From: Amycolatopsis bullii
GTDB taxonomy: Bacteria; Actinomycetota; Actinomycetes; Mycobacteriales; Pseudonocardiaceae
DNA: 64,000 nucleotides
Direction of reading: 5' to 3'
NCBI RefSeq assembly: GCF_014654205.1
Contig: NZ_BNAW01000041.1
Coordinates: forward strand, 20,509-84,508
Below the pieces are notes generated by a model. That model searched no databases and had not been told where the DNA came from. It was given only the letters and a program-made list of their open reading frames with translations. Below are positions 1 to 8,409 of this stretch, in pieces (position 1 is the first letter of the stretch; every line of letters starts with the position of its first letter). Both the position numbers and the translations under genes were made by a program.

Positions 1-194
1 TGGGCACGGCCCACCCGATGGGTCCGCTGCGGCTGTCCGACCTGATCGGGCTGGACACGATCAAGGCCATCGCGGACTCGATGTACGCGGAGTTCAAGGA
101 GCCGCTGTACTCGTCGCCGCCGCTGCTGCTGCGCATGGTGGACGCGGGCCTGCTCGGCAAGAAGACGGGCCGCGGCTTCTACTCCTACAGCTGA
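1..194 (+). CDS. 3-hydroxyacyl-CoA (3-hydroxybutyryl-CoA) dehydrogenase, C-terminal fragment
   Basis: Only the last 63 codons are in the window; the reading frame begins at base 3 and the gene continues upstream of the window. The visible part holds HPMGPLRLSDLIGLD and ends KKTGRGFYSYS, both hallmarks of the C-terminal dimerisation domain of NAD-dependent 3-hydroxybutyryl-CoA dehydrogenases (fatty acid or acetoacetyl-CoA metabolism, cytoplasmic). The stop codon overlaps the 3' end of the convergent ECF S-component gene by 10 bases. The NAD-binding Rossmann domain cannot be inspected. The family call is firm; the exact substrate is inferred only. Confidence 0.85.
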   Translation, partial: GTAHPMGPLRLSDLIGLDTIKAIADSMYAEFKEPLYSSPPLLLRMVDAGLLGKKTGRGFYSYS

Positions 195-1012
195 CCTCGG
201 TCGAAGGTCGCGGGCGCCTCGAAGGCGGCCCGCCTGGCGGCGCGCCTCAGCACCGCCAGGACGGCGGGCCCCAGCAGGACGATGGCGACCGCGTTGGTGA
301 TCGCGCGACCGGTGTCCCAGCCGAGCGTCGAGGTCAGGACGGTGTACGCCGCGAACCGGCGAAGGTTGTCAAGGAGCGGCGCACCGGGCACGAAGCCGAG
401 CTGTGTGGAGTCTCCGGCGAGGAACGGCCACGACCACAGGCTCATCAGCATCCCGAAGAAGTAGGCCGCGAAGACGCCGTAGCCGACGAGCAGGGCGATC
501 TCGCCTTTCCCGCGCGGTTTCCGCGGGAGCAGCCCGGCCCCGAGCCCGATCAGCGACGACGCCAGCATCTGGAACGGTAGCCACGGCCCGACCCCGGCGG
601 TGAGCAGCGCGCTGGTGAACAGCGACGTCGAGCCGAGCACGAAGCCGAAGCCCGGCCCGAAGACGCGCCCGGCGAGGACGAGCAGGAAGAAGACCAGCTC
701 GATCCCGCCGGTGCCCGCGCCGAGCGGCCGCAGCCCGGCGTTGACAGCCGAGAGCACGCCGAGCAGCGCGAGCGCCTTGGCATCGATGCCCCCGCGGGAC
801 AGCTCGGCGAGCACGACGAGGATCAGCACCGGCAGGCTCGCCATGAAGACGAAGGGCGCATCGGCGCTGTGCGCGGCCGCGGTCGGCTGGGGATGGGTGA
901 GCAGGGGCCAGCAGAACATGGCCAGCCCGAGGAGGCTCGCGACGGTGAGGACCAGCGCGGGCCGCGGAGTCAGGCGGATCGTGCGAGGCGGCGGGGTGAG
1001 GAAGTCGGTCAT
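185..1012 (-). CDS. ECF transporter S component (membrane substrate-capture subunit)
   Basis: A 275-residue, very hydrophobic protein with about six to eight predicted membrane segments, including a long stretch around residues 50-70 and a run of short helices up to residue 255. It starts MTDFLTPPPRTIRLTPRPAL and contains the conserved-looking segment AVNAGLRPLGAGTGGIELVF, as in the S component encoded with SCO2322-type ECF systems of actinomycetes. It is the last gene of the operon after the secreted protein, the T subunit and the fused ATPase, but lies 514 bases from the ATPase stop, so it may also have its own promoter. Substrate unknown: similar operons are often guessed to move a vitamin such as cobalamin, but nothing in the sequence proves it. 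Confidence 0.7.
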   Translation of the reverse strand: MTDFLTPPPRTIRLTPRPALVLTVASLLGLAMFCWPLLTHPQPTAAAHSADAPFVFMASLPVLILVVLAELSRGGIDAKALALLGVLSAVNAGLRPLGAGTGGIELVFFLLVLAGRVFGPGFGFVLGSTSLFTSALLTAGVGPWLPFQMLASSLIGLGAGLLPRKPRGKGEIALLVGYGVFAAYFFGMLMSLWSWPFLAGDSTQLGFVPGAPLLDNLRRFAAYTVLTSTLGWDTGRAITNAVAIVLLGPAVLAVLRRAARRAAFEAPATFDRGQL

Positions 1013-1526
1013 GCCGGGGTCACCGCCGCCGGTTCGCGGGTGATGGCGGTGACTGGCGGAGTTTCGCCTCGGCGCTGAGCGGTGGCCGAATGCGCGCCGG
1101 AGCGGCTGGGCGCGCGGGGGACATCAGCGGCCATGACCCGCGGGTCAGCCCAGGCGCGGCTCGGCACCCTCGGGTCATTGGCAACCTCGACCCGCAGGCC
1201 TGGCAAAGCCCGGGCTCGGCACACGGCGGGCGCACCGGCCCGCGCCGCAACTGCAGCACAGCCGCAGCCACGCACCAGCCAGTCACCACCGACCCCTGCC
1301 CGCAAGCCAGCACAGGCGCGGCGAGACACCGGTCGGACGACACCCGTGATCAACGGGCCAGGCCAGGCGCGGCTCGGCACACTCCAGCCACCGCCAGCCG
1401 CGATCCGCAAGCCAGCACGGCCACGGACCCGCCGAGCAGCATCGGCGGCGGCGGCGCGCGCTCGTTTCCCTGGGCCCCCCGCCCGCCCCCGCCCCCTCCC
1501 CTCCTCCCTCTCCCTCTCCCTCGCCC
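1013..1526. other. 514-base intergenic gap inside the ECF operon
   Basis: No convincing gene on either strand; the open frames here have arginine/proline-rich composition typical of random high-GC sequence. It holds a perfect 18-base direct repeat (CCAGGCGCGGCTCGGCAC at 1150-1167 and 1363-1380) with further loose copies of GACCCGC and GCAAGCCAGCA around it. A long pyrimidine tract lies at its right edge, next to the ATPase stop. Such a long spacer between ATPase and S-component genes is unexpected in an otherwise overlapping operon. It may carry a separate promoter for the S gene. Confidence 0.6.
1475..1526 (-). repeat. G-rich polypurine tract directly downstream of the ECF ATPase stop
   Basis: On the minus strand the stop codon of the ATPase gene is followed at once by repeated GGGAGA and GGGGCG units, giving many G-runs of three to six within about 50 bases. 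This is enough to form a G-quadruplex in the transcript or the DNA. It could pause RNA polymerase or separate expression of the S gene from the upstream genes; that role is inferred. Confidence 0.55.
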
Positions 1527-3125
1527 TCATGCCAGTGCCTCGGCTACCTCGTCCACCGTCAGCCACCGCTCCGGGGCCAGGATCTTGGCCACCTGCGGGG
1601 CGAACGCCGGTGAGGCGACGACCACCTGCTTCGTCGGGCCGTCCGCTACCACCTCGCCGTCGGCCAGGACCACCACGCGGTCGGCCACCGTGGCCACGAA
1701 CTCGACGTCGTGGGTGGCCAGCACTACCGCGTGGCCCTGCGAGGCCAGCTCTCGCAGGGCTGCCGCGAAGCGCCGTTTTGCGTGGTAGTCGAGGCCGCGG
1801 GTCGGCTCGTCGAGCAGCACCACCGGCGGGGCCGACGCCAGCTGGATCGCCAGCACCAACGCCAGTCGCTGCCCTTCCGAAAGGTCGCCGGGGTGCGCTT
1901 CACCGGCGATTCCGGGGGCGAGCCGGTCCAGCAGGGCCCGGGCCGTTCCCGCCGGTACCTCCGACTCGGTGTCCGCCTGTGCGCACTCGGCGTCCACCGA
2001 ATCGAGGTACAGCAGGTCGGCCGGGGTCTGCGGGACCAGGGCGACGCGCTGACGGGCCACTCGTGGCTTGAGCGACGCCGGGTCCACGCCACCGACGTCG
2101 ACCTTCCCCGCCGACCTCGGGCCGCTGCCCTGCACCGCCCAGAGAAGCGACGACTTGCCGGAGCCGTTGCGTCCCATCAGCGCGACCACCTCTCCCGGTC
2201 CGACACGCAGGTCGACCCCGCGCACCGCCAGGACATCTCCGTATCGGACCACCACCCCTCTCACATCCAGTGCCGAACCGGTCACCGAGAGACTACGACC
2301 CACCACCGACAATTCCGCGAGTCGCGCGCGCAGCGGCCCGGCCACCCGCCGCGCGTCCCGGACCGACAGCGGCAGCGGCGACCAGCCCGCCAGCCGCCCG
2401 AGCTCGGCGATCGGGGGTGCGATCGGCGACGTCGCCAGGATCTCGGCCGGCGGCCCGGACCGCACCGAGCCGTCGCCCGGCAGGTACAGGAGCCGGTCCG
2501 CGTACTGGGCCACGCGCTCCATCCGGTGCTCCGCGACGATCACCGTCGTCCCCAGGTCGTGCACCAACCGGGTGATCGCCGCGAGCACGTCCTCGGCCGC
2601 CGTCGGGTCCAGCGCCGACGTCGGCTCGTCCAGGACCACGACCGACGGGTGCGCCGTGAGCACCGAACCGATCGCGACGCGCTGCTGCTGCCCGCCCGAC
2701 AACGTCCGGAGTGGACGGTTGCGCAGCTCCGCGATGCCCAGCAGGTCGAGGGTTTCCTCGACGCGCTTGCGCATGACGTCCGGCGGCACCGCCAGCTGCT
2801 CCATCGCGTAGGCGAGTTCCTCCTCGACGGTGTCGGTCACGAACCCCGCGAGGGGGTCCTGCCCGACGACGCCGACGACCGACGCCAGCTCCCGCGGCGG
2901 GTGAGCAGCCGTATCGAAACCACCCACGACCACCCGGCCGGACAGCCGCCCGCCGGTGAAGTGCGGGACGAGCCCGTTGACGGCGCCGAGAAAGGTCGAC
3001 TTGCCCGCTCCTGTCGGCCCCGCGACCAGGCACAACTCGCCCTCGTCGATCTGCAGCGACACGTCCGACAGCACCGGCCGCGAGGCGTCCGGGTAGGTCA
3101 CCGTGACCTGCGAGAACTCGATCAC
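1527..3125 (-). CDS. ECF transporter ATP-binding protein with two fused ATPase domains
   Basis: 532 residues with two complete ABC ATPase domains in one chain, equivalent to EcfA1 plus EcfA2. Domain 1 has Walker A GPTGAGKST (about residues 36-44), signature LSGGQQQR (about 142) and Walker B VVVLDEPTSALD. Domain 2 has Walker A GRNGSGKSS (about 305), a variant signature LSEGQ and Walker B VVLLDEPTRGLD. It powers vitamin or metal uptake with the T and S subunits from the cytoplasmic face of the membrane. The GTG start at 3125 overlaps the stop of the upstream T gene as GTGA, so the two are translationally coupled. Tandem-fused ECF ATPases are common in actinobacteria. Confidence 0.88.
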   Translation of the reverse strand: MIEFSQVTVTYPDASRPVLSDVSLQIDEGELCLVAGPTGAGKSTFLGAVNGLVPHFTGGRLSGRVVVGGFDTAAHPPRELASVVGVVGQDPLAGFVTDTVEEELAYAMEQLAVPPDVMRKRVEETLDLLGIAELRNRPLRTLSGGQQQRVAIGSVLTAHPSVVVLDEPTSALDPTAAEDVLAAITRLVHDLGTTVIVAEHRMERVAQYADRLLYLPGDGSVRSGPPAEILATSPIAPPIAELGRLAGWSPLPLSVRDARRVAGPLRARLAELSVVGRSLSVTGSALDVRGVVVRYGDVLAVRGVDLRVGPGEVVALMGRNGSGKSSLLWAVQGSGPRSAGKVDVGGVDPASLKPRVARQRVALVPQTPADLLYLDSVDAECAQADTESEVPAGTARALLDRLAPGIAGEAHPGDLSEGQRLALVLAIQLASAPPVVLLDEPTRGLDYHAKRRFAAALRELASQGHAVVLATHDVEFVATVADRVVVLADGEVVADGPTKQVVVASPAFAPQVAKILAPERWLTVDEVAEALA

Positions 3126-4183
3126 CGCACGACCTCCGGAACCGGGGGCGCCACGAACGCCGGCAGCACCGCGACCAGCACGGACACCGCGTGCACCCAG
3201 GACACCTCCGGCCAGCGCAGCGGGCTCAGCGACGGGAACAACCGGCCCGCGTCGATCCGCGCGGTCGCGAACAGCAGCGCGCACGCCCCGACGCCGGCCG
3301 CGACGACCAGCGTCTCCGGCCACCGCCACGGGTCGGGCCGGTACGCCGTCCGCCGCACCCGGCGCCCGCCGAGGACGAAGCCCGCGACCGCCACGACCAG
3401 CCCGGCCGCCAGCAGCGGCACCCCGAGCCAGGACGACGTCCCGTCGAGCACGCCGTAGACGCCGACGCACACGCCGACCAGCCCGGCCAGGACGCAGGCC
3501 GCGATCAGCACCCGCAGGCGCGTCCCGAGGTACTCCCGGCGGCCGTAGCCCCGGGAGTCCATCGCCGCCGCCAGCCGCAGGGACCGGTCCATCGCGTCTT
3601 CCAGCACCGGCACCACGATGCCCTTCACCGCCCGCAGCCCGCGACTCCGCCCCGCTCGCAGCCGGCGGGCCCGCCGCACCCGCTGCACGCTCTCGACGAG
3701 CTGCGGGGCCACCGTCAACGCCACCGTCACCGCCGTCCCCACCTCGTACAACGCTCCCGGCACCGCCTTGAGCAGGCGTTTCGGGTTGGCCAGGGCGTTC
3801 GCCGCGCCGACGCAGACGACCATCGTCGCCAGCCGCAGGCCGTCGTAGAAGCCGCCGAGCAGCTCCTCCGCCGACGTCGGCCCGAACAGGGACAACCCCG
3901 CGGCGAGCGGGATGCGCGGCAGCGCGAACAGCACGTGCCCACCGTCGTCCCCGCCGATCAGGATCCGGAACAACACGCGCGAGGCGACGATCAGCGCGCC
4001 GACGTAGACGTACAGCCGGAACGCCAGCGCCCAGGGCGCGTCACTGCGCCGGTTCGCCACGACGAACCCGGCGACGGCGATGATCAGGCCGAGCAGCAGC
4101 GGGTTCGTCGTCCGGCTGGCCGCGACGGCCAGCGCGAGCGCCCACGCCCACCAGGCGCCGGGGTGCAGCGCCCTACTGGGCAC
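3122..4183 (-). CDS. ECF transporter T component (energy-coupling transmembrane protein)
   Basis: 353 residues (GTG start at 4183), with hydrophobic segments near the N terminus (WWAWALALAVA and LLLGLIIAVAGFVVA) and again around residues 230-310. It matches the EcfT/CbiQ fold that links the ATPases to the substrate-binding S subunit. The cytoplasmic loop has the basic segment RVRRARRLRAGRSRGL followed by EDAMDRSLRLAAAMDSRGYG; alanine-arginine-rich and SRGYG motifs are the coupling helices typical of EcfT. The start overlaps the end of the SCO2322-like gene by 11 bases and the stop overlaps the ATPase start, placing it firmly in the operon. Confidence 0.82.
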   Translation of the reverse strand: MPSRALHPGAWWAWALALAVAASRTTNPLLLGLIIAVAGFVVANRRSDAPWALAFRLYVYVGALIVASRVLFRILIGGDDGGHVLFALPRIPLAAGLSLFGPTSAEELLGGFYDGLRLATMVVCVGAANALANPKRLLKAVPGALYEVGTAVTVALTVAPQLVESVQRVRRARRLRAGRSRGLRAVKGIVVPVLEDAMDRSLRLAAAMDSRGYGRREYLGTRLRVLIAACVLAGLVGVCVGVYGVLDGTSSWLGVPLLAAGLVVAVAGFVLGGRRVRRTAYRPDPWRWPETLVVAAGVGACALLFATARIDAGRLFPSLSPLRWPEVSWVHAVSVLVAVLPAFVAPPVPEVVR

Positions 4184-4793
4184 GCCGACGCCGGGCGACG
4201 ACGATCCCGGCGCCGCCGACCAGCACGATCACGACGGCCCCGGCGACCAGGCCCCAGGGGAACGAACTGCCCTGGTCAGAGGCGGCGGGCGCGGGCGAGG
4301 AGACCTGGCGGACCGGCGGCACGCGCGGCGGCGTCGGCAGGTCGTTCGCCGACTTCGGCCGCGCGAACGCCCACCCTTCGAACCCGCCCGGAGCCGGTTT
4401 CGCCGTCTGCGCGCCCTCCTGGCTCGACGTCCAGCTGCCCCCGGCGGAGGCGTGCCAGTAGCTCCAGTACGCCGTCGCCGACGGCATCCCCGCGCAGGAC
4501 TCGACGTCGGGGCCGGGCTTGCCGTTGATCCGGCACGCCACCGCGAGGCCGTACTTCTGCGAGCCGGCCACCTCGATCCCGGCCTCCTGCAGGGCGGCGA
4601 TGCCGTTCGCCGGCGTCCCGGTGGCGCAGCGGACCAGCGGCTGCGGGCCGAGGTCGCCGAAGTCGACGACCACCGTCACGCCGCCGCCCTCGGGGCAGGC
4701 TCCGTCGGTGCCAGCCGCCGAAGCGGGTGCGGCACCCACGAACGCGGCACCGAACAGGAGGGCGCAGACAACGGCGAACCGGGAGGCGATCAT
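4173..4793 (-). CDS. SCO2322-family secreted, membrane-anchored protein
   Basis: 206 residues: an N-terminal signal peptide (cleavage likely after the ASA near residue 27), an extracellular domain, a Pro-rich linker and a C-terminal membrane helix (VVIVLVGGAGIVVA) followed by RRRRAQ. The middle has YWSYWHASAGGSWTSSQEGA, which recalls the DUF4430/transcobalamin-like fold. Four cysteines could form disulfides. It is the first gene of the ECF operon and is probably an extracytoplasmic ligand-capture accessory of the transporter. That role is an inference from position and fold resemblance. The anchoring tail has no sortase motif. Confidence 0.65.
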   Translation of the reverse strand: MIASRFAVVCALLFGAAFVGAAPASAAGTDGACPEGGGVTVVVDFGDLGPQPLVRCATGTPANGIAALQEAGIEVAGSQKYGLAVACRINGKPGPDVESCAGMPSATAYWSYWHASAGGSWTSSQEGAQTAKPAPGGFEGWAFARPKSANDLPTPPRVPPVRQVSSPAPAASDQGSSFPWGLVAGAVVIVLVGGAGIVVARRRRAQ

Positions 4794-4920
4794 GCAGGCA
4801 CTTTAACCAGGCGGACGCTCGCTGCAGGTGCGGTTCCGGCGCGACACGGAGATCCCTCGGGGGTTCCGGGTGGCGGAGCCCCCGGCCCGGGGCGAAGCTC
4901 CGGCTGGTCACCGACACACC

Positions 4921-4926
4921 TAGACT
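4921..4926 (+). promoter_or_regulatory. Likely -10 element TAGACT of a leaderless transcript
   Basis: TAGACT fits the actinobacterial -10 consensus TANNNT and ends seven bases before the GTG of the oxidoreductase. Transcription would begin at or within a base or two of the start codon, giving a leaderless mRNA. No Shine-Dalgarno sequence is visible between them, which supports this. Confidence 0.5.
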
Positions 4927-4933
4927 GCGGGCC

Positions 4934-5842
4934 GTGGGACAGCTCATCGCGGACGGACAGCTGCGCGTCGGCCTGATCGGCGCCGGCCCGTGGGCGACGA
5001 CGATCCACGCGCCCGGACTGGCGGATCACCCCGGCACGGCGCTGACCGCGGTCTGGGCCCGGCGGCCGGAGGCGGCGCAAACGCTTGCGGAGACGCACTG
5101 CGCGGCCACCGCCGGCAGCGTCGAGGAGCTGTTCGAGCAGGTGGACGCGGTCGCGTTCGCCGTTCCCCCGGCGATCCAGGCCGAGCTGGGCGTGCGGGCG
5201 GCCGAGGCCGGGAAACACCTGATCCTGGAGAAGCCGATCGCCGCCGACCTCGACGGCGCGCGGCGGCTGGCCGACGCGGTCGCGGCGGCCGACGTGGCCG
5301 CGCTCGTCGTGCTGACCTTGCGTTACTCCGCCCAGACGCAGGAGTGGCTCGCCGGCCTCGCCCAGGCGGGCGGCTGGGCGGGCGGCGGCGCGCGCTGGCT
5401 GTCCGGCGCCCTGCTCGGCGGCCAGTTCGCCGCCTCCGAGTGGCGGCAGGAGGACGGCGGCGCGCTGTTCGACATCGGCCCGCACGCGCTCGACATGCTC
5501 GACGCCGCACTCGGGCCGATCACCGGGGTGGTGGCGGCCCGGCAGAGCCCCGGCGACCTCTGGCACCTGATGCTGGCCCACGAGGGTGGCGTGATCAGCA
5601 CCGCCACGCTCTCGCTGCGGCTGCCGGTGCAACCGACCGTCGTCGAGGTCGCGGTCTGGGGCGAGCACGGCTACCGGACGCTCGGGCGCAAACCGGGCTC
5701 GGCGCAGGAGTCCTACACCGCCCTGCTGGACGATTTCGCGGCGATGATCGCGAGCGGCACGACGACGCACCCCTGCGACGTCCGGCGCGGCCTGCACCTC
5801 CAGGAACTGCTCGAGCAGGCGCGCGAACTCGCCGCGGAGTAG
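4934..5842 (+). CDS. Gfo/Idh/MocA-family NAD(P)-dependent oxidoreductase
   Basis: 302 residues. The N-terminal Rossmann fold shows RVGLIGAGPWA (dinucleotide-binding GxGxxx). The family EKP motif is present in HLILEKPIAADL; its Lys is the usual catalytic residue. The C-terminal domain contains GGALFDIGPHALDMLDAALG, where the conserved D..H pair matches the substrate-side motif of the family. Such enzymes oxidise or reduce sugars, inositols or related compounds; the substrate cannot be told here. The GTG at 4934 is chosen because the Rossmann strand begins soon after and a -10 box lies just upstream. The gene is divergent from the ECF operon. Confidence 0.85.
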   Translation: MGQLIADGQLRVGLIGAGPWATTIHAPGLADHPGTALTAVWARRPEAAQTLAETHCAATAGSVEELFEQVDAVAFAVPPAIQAELGVRAAEAGKHLILEKPIAADLDGARRLADAVAAADVAALVVLTLRYSAQTQEWLAGLAQAGGWAGGGARWLSGALLGGQFAASEWRQEDGGALFDIGPHALDMLDAALGPITGVVAARQSPGDLWHLMLAHEGGVISTATLSLRLPVQPTVVEVAVWGEHGYRTLGRKPGSAQESYTALLDDFAAMIASGTTTHPCDVRRGLHLQELLEQARELAAE

Positions 5843-6135
5843 TACACAGGGCGGTTTCCCGCTTTTCGTTGCCCCACAACGTTTTCCCACTTGTCCCCAG
5901 AATTCATCCACAGGGTTGTCCACAGCATCCATTGTGGACAGTGCGGTCCGTTCGGAACAAACCGGTTGCCGGCCGTGCGACCATGGCCGTGAAGAGCCCG
6001 CTCGACTCAAGGAATGACCGCCTATGCCTGGCGCCGTCCCCGGCGTCGGCCCCCGCTAGGCCCGACGCCCGGCGAACCGCCCGCATGCCCCGATCCGGGG
6101 CTGCGATTCCTTGACGTGCCCTTCGAAAGGCTCAC
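5843..6135. other. Intergenic region between oxidoreductase and GNAT gene
   Basis: 293 bases with no supportable gene. The left half is locally AT-richer than the surroundings and carries the cluster of DnaA-box-like sites listed separately. The right half, around 6040-6115, is plain high-GC sequence. A promoter for the acetyltransferase gene should lie here, but I cannot fix one with confidence. Confidence 0.5.
5891..5941. promoter_or_regulatory. Cluster of DnaA-box-like 9-mers with an 8-bp inverted repeat
   Basis: Within 51 bases there are TTGTCCCCA (5891-5899), TCATCCACA (5904-5912), the perfect actinobacterial box TTGTCCACA (5916-5924) and, on the other strand, CTGTCCACA (5933-5941). The last two form an inverted repeat with identical 8-base arms (TGTCCACA/TGTGGACA) and an 8-base spacer. 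Clustered boxes can titrate DnaA or bring the next gene under DnaA control. This is not an origin: no dnaA/dnaN or AT-rich unwinding region is nearby. Confidence 0.5.
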
Positions 6136-6879
6136 ATGTCCGCCATACAGGCCTATGTCCGCGCGACGGCACCGCGCGGCCGGGAGACCGAGCAGGTCGG
6201 CCCGTTCCTCGCCACCTACTCGCCGAACCCGCACCCGATGCTCAACTACGCGATCCCGGACGACGGCGCCCAGCCGACGCCGGCCGAGATCGACGCCTTG
6301 ACCGCGGCCTACCGGCGGCGGGACCTGCTCCCGCGGCTGGAGTACTTCACCGACGTCGCTCCCGGACTGGAGAAACTGCTGGTCGAAGCGGGGTACGCGC
6401 TCGAACGGCGGGTGCCGTTGATGACGTGCGCGCCGTCCGAGCGGGTCAGCAGGCCGGCTCCGGCCGGGATCCGGCTGCGCGCACCGGAGTCCGACGAGGA
6501 CGTCCGGCGCATGCGGGAAGCGCAGAACACCGCGTTCGGCGAACCCGCGGAAGTCGGCGACGACGAGGTCGAGCACCTGAAAGCCGAGACCAGCGTGCGG
6601 CATCTGCTCGCGGAGGATCTCGGGACGAAAGCCGTGGTCGGCGGCGGGCTCGCGCTCGAAATCGTCGACGGCACCACCGAGATCGCCGGGATCGCCGTGC
6701 TCGAGCCGTACCGCGGCCGCGGGATCGCCGCGGCGCTCACCGCGCACCTCACCCGCGAAGTGCACGAGGCCGGTGCGCACACGGCGTTCCTCACCCCCGG
6801 TGACCTGGGGATCGGCACCGTCTACGCCCGCGTCGGCTACCGGCCCGCCGGGGAGTGCGTGCACTTGTCCCTGAGTTAG
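6136..6879 (+). CDS. GNAT-family N-acetyltransferase
   Basis: 247 residues. The C-terminal half (from about residue 112) is a GNAT fold: EIAGIAVLEPYRGRGIAAAL carries the acetyl-CoA pyrophosphate-binding pattern R-G-x-G-I/A, and GTVYARVGYRPAGE is the usual strand-turn after it. The N-terminal 110 residues, including SPNPHPMLNYAIPDDGA, probably form a second substrate-side half. The acceptor (amine, peptide or antibiotic) cannot be inferred. The stop overlaps the convergent ArfB-like gene by four bases. Confidence 0.8.
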   Translation: MSAIQAYVRATAPRGRETEQVGPFLATYSPNPHPMLNYAIPDDGAQPTPAEIDALTAAYRRRDLLPRLEYFTDVAPGLEKLLVEAGYALERRVPLMTCAPSERVSRPAPAGIRLRAPESDEDVRRMREAQNTAFGEPAEVGDDEVEHLKAETSVRHLLAEDLGTKAVVGGGLALEIVDGTTEIAGIAVLEPYRGRGIAAALTAHLTREVHEAGAHTAFLTPGDLGIGTVYARVGYRPAGECVHLSLS

Positions 6880-7307
6880 TCGTCGAAGCGGCCGGAGCGG
6901 CCCTTCTTCACGTCGCTCCGGCGCTTCTTCGACGCCAGGCGGCGCTCCTTCGAACCCCGCGAGGGCTTCGTGGGGCGCCGCTTGGCAGGTGGCGGGGCCG
7001 ACGCGTCGAGCAGCAGGTTGGCCAACCGCCCCCGCGCGGCCTCGCGGTTCTGCAGCTGGGACCGGTGTTCGCTGGCCGCGATCGTCAAGACGCCGTCGAC
7101 GAGCCGGGACGCCAGCGCGGCCAGCACGCGCTCACGCAGGTGCTCGGGGATCGACGGCGACCCGGCGACGTCGAACGACAGCTCGACCCGCGAGTCCGTC
7201 GTGTTGACGCCTTGACCGCCGGGACCGGACGACCGCGAGAAGCGTTCGCTCAACTCGGCTTCCGGGATGACGAACCGGGAGCCGACGACGACGTCCCCGG
7301 CGGCCAC
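6876..7307 (-). CDS. arfB: ArfB/YaeJ-like peptidyl-tRNA hydrolase (ribosome rescue)
   Basis: 143 residues, the usual ArfB length. The release-factor loop SRSSGPGGQGVNTTDSRVEL holds the GGQ tripeptide that hydrolyses peptidyl-tRNA in stalled ribosomes. The C-terminal tail is strongly basic (KKRRSDVKKGRSGRFDD), as needed to enter the empty mRNA channel. It lacks the stop-codon recognition domain of true release factors. The GTG at 7307 starts two bases after the purM stop, so it is probably co-transcribed with purF-purM, a common actinobacterial arrangement. Confidence 0.85.
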   Translation of the reverse strand: MAAGDVVVGSRFVIPEAELSERFSRSSGPGGQGVNTTDSRVELSFDVAGSPSIPEHLRERVLAALASRLVDGVLTIAASEHRSQLQNREAARGRLANLLLDASAPPPAKRRPTKPSRGSKERRLASKKRRSDVKKGRSGRFDD

Positions 7308-7309
7308 CG

Positions 7310-8380
<1,071 letters not shown>

Positions 8381-8409
8381 GGTGGAAGGACTCCCTACTG
8401 GAAGGACTG

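Noticed and set aside
1009..1566. Minus-strand open frame of 185 codons in the ECF operon gap
   Set aside because: The translation is Arg/Gly/Ala low-complexity with no domain, and crosses the pyrimidine tract and the ATPase end.
5891..5941. DnaA-box cluster considered as the chromosomal origin
   Set aside because: Only about four boxes, no AT-rich unwinding region, and no dnaA, dnaN, recF or gyrB nearby.
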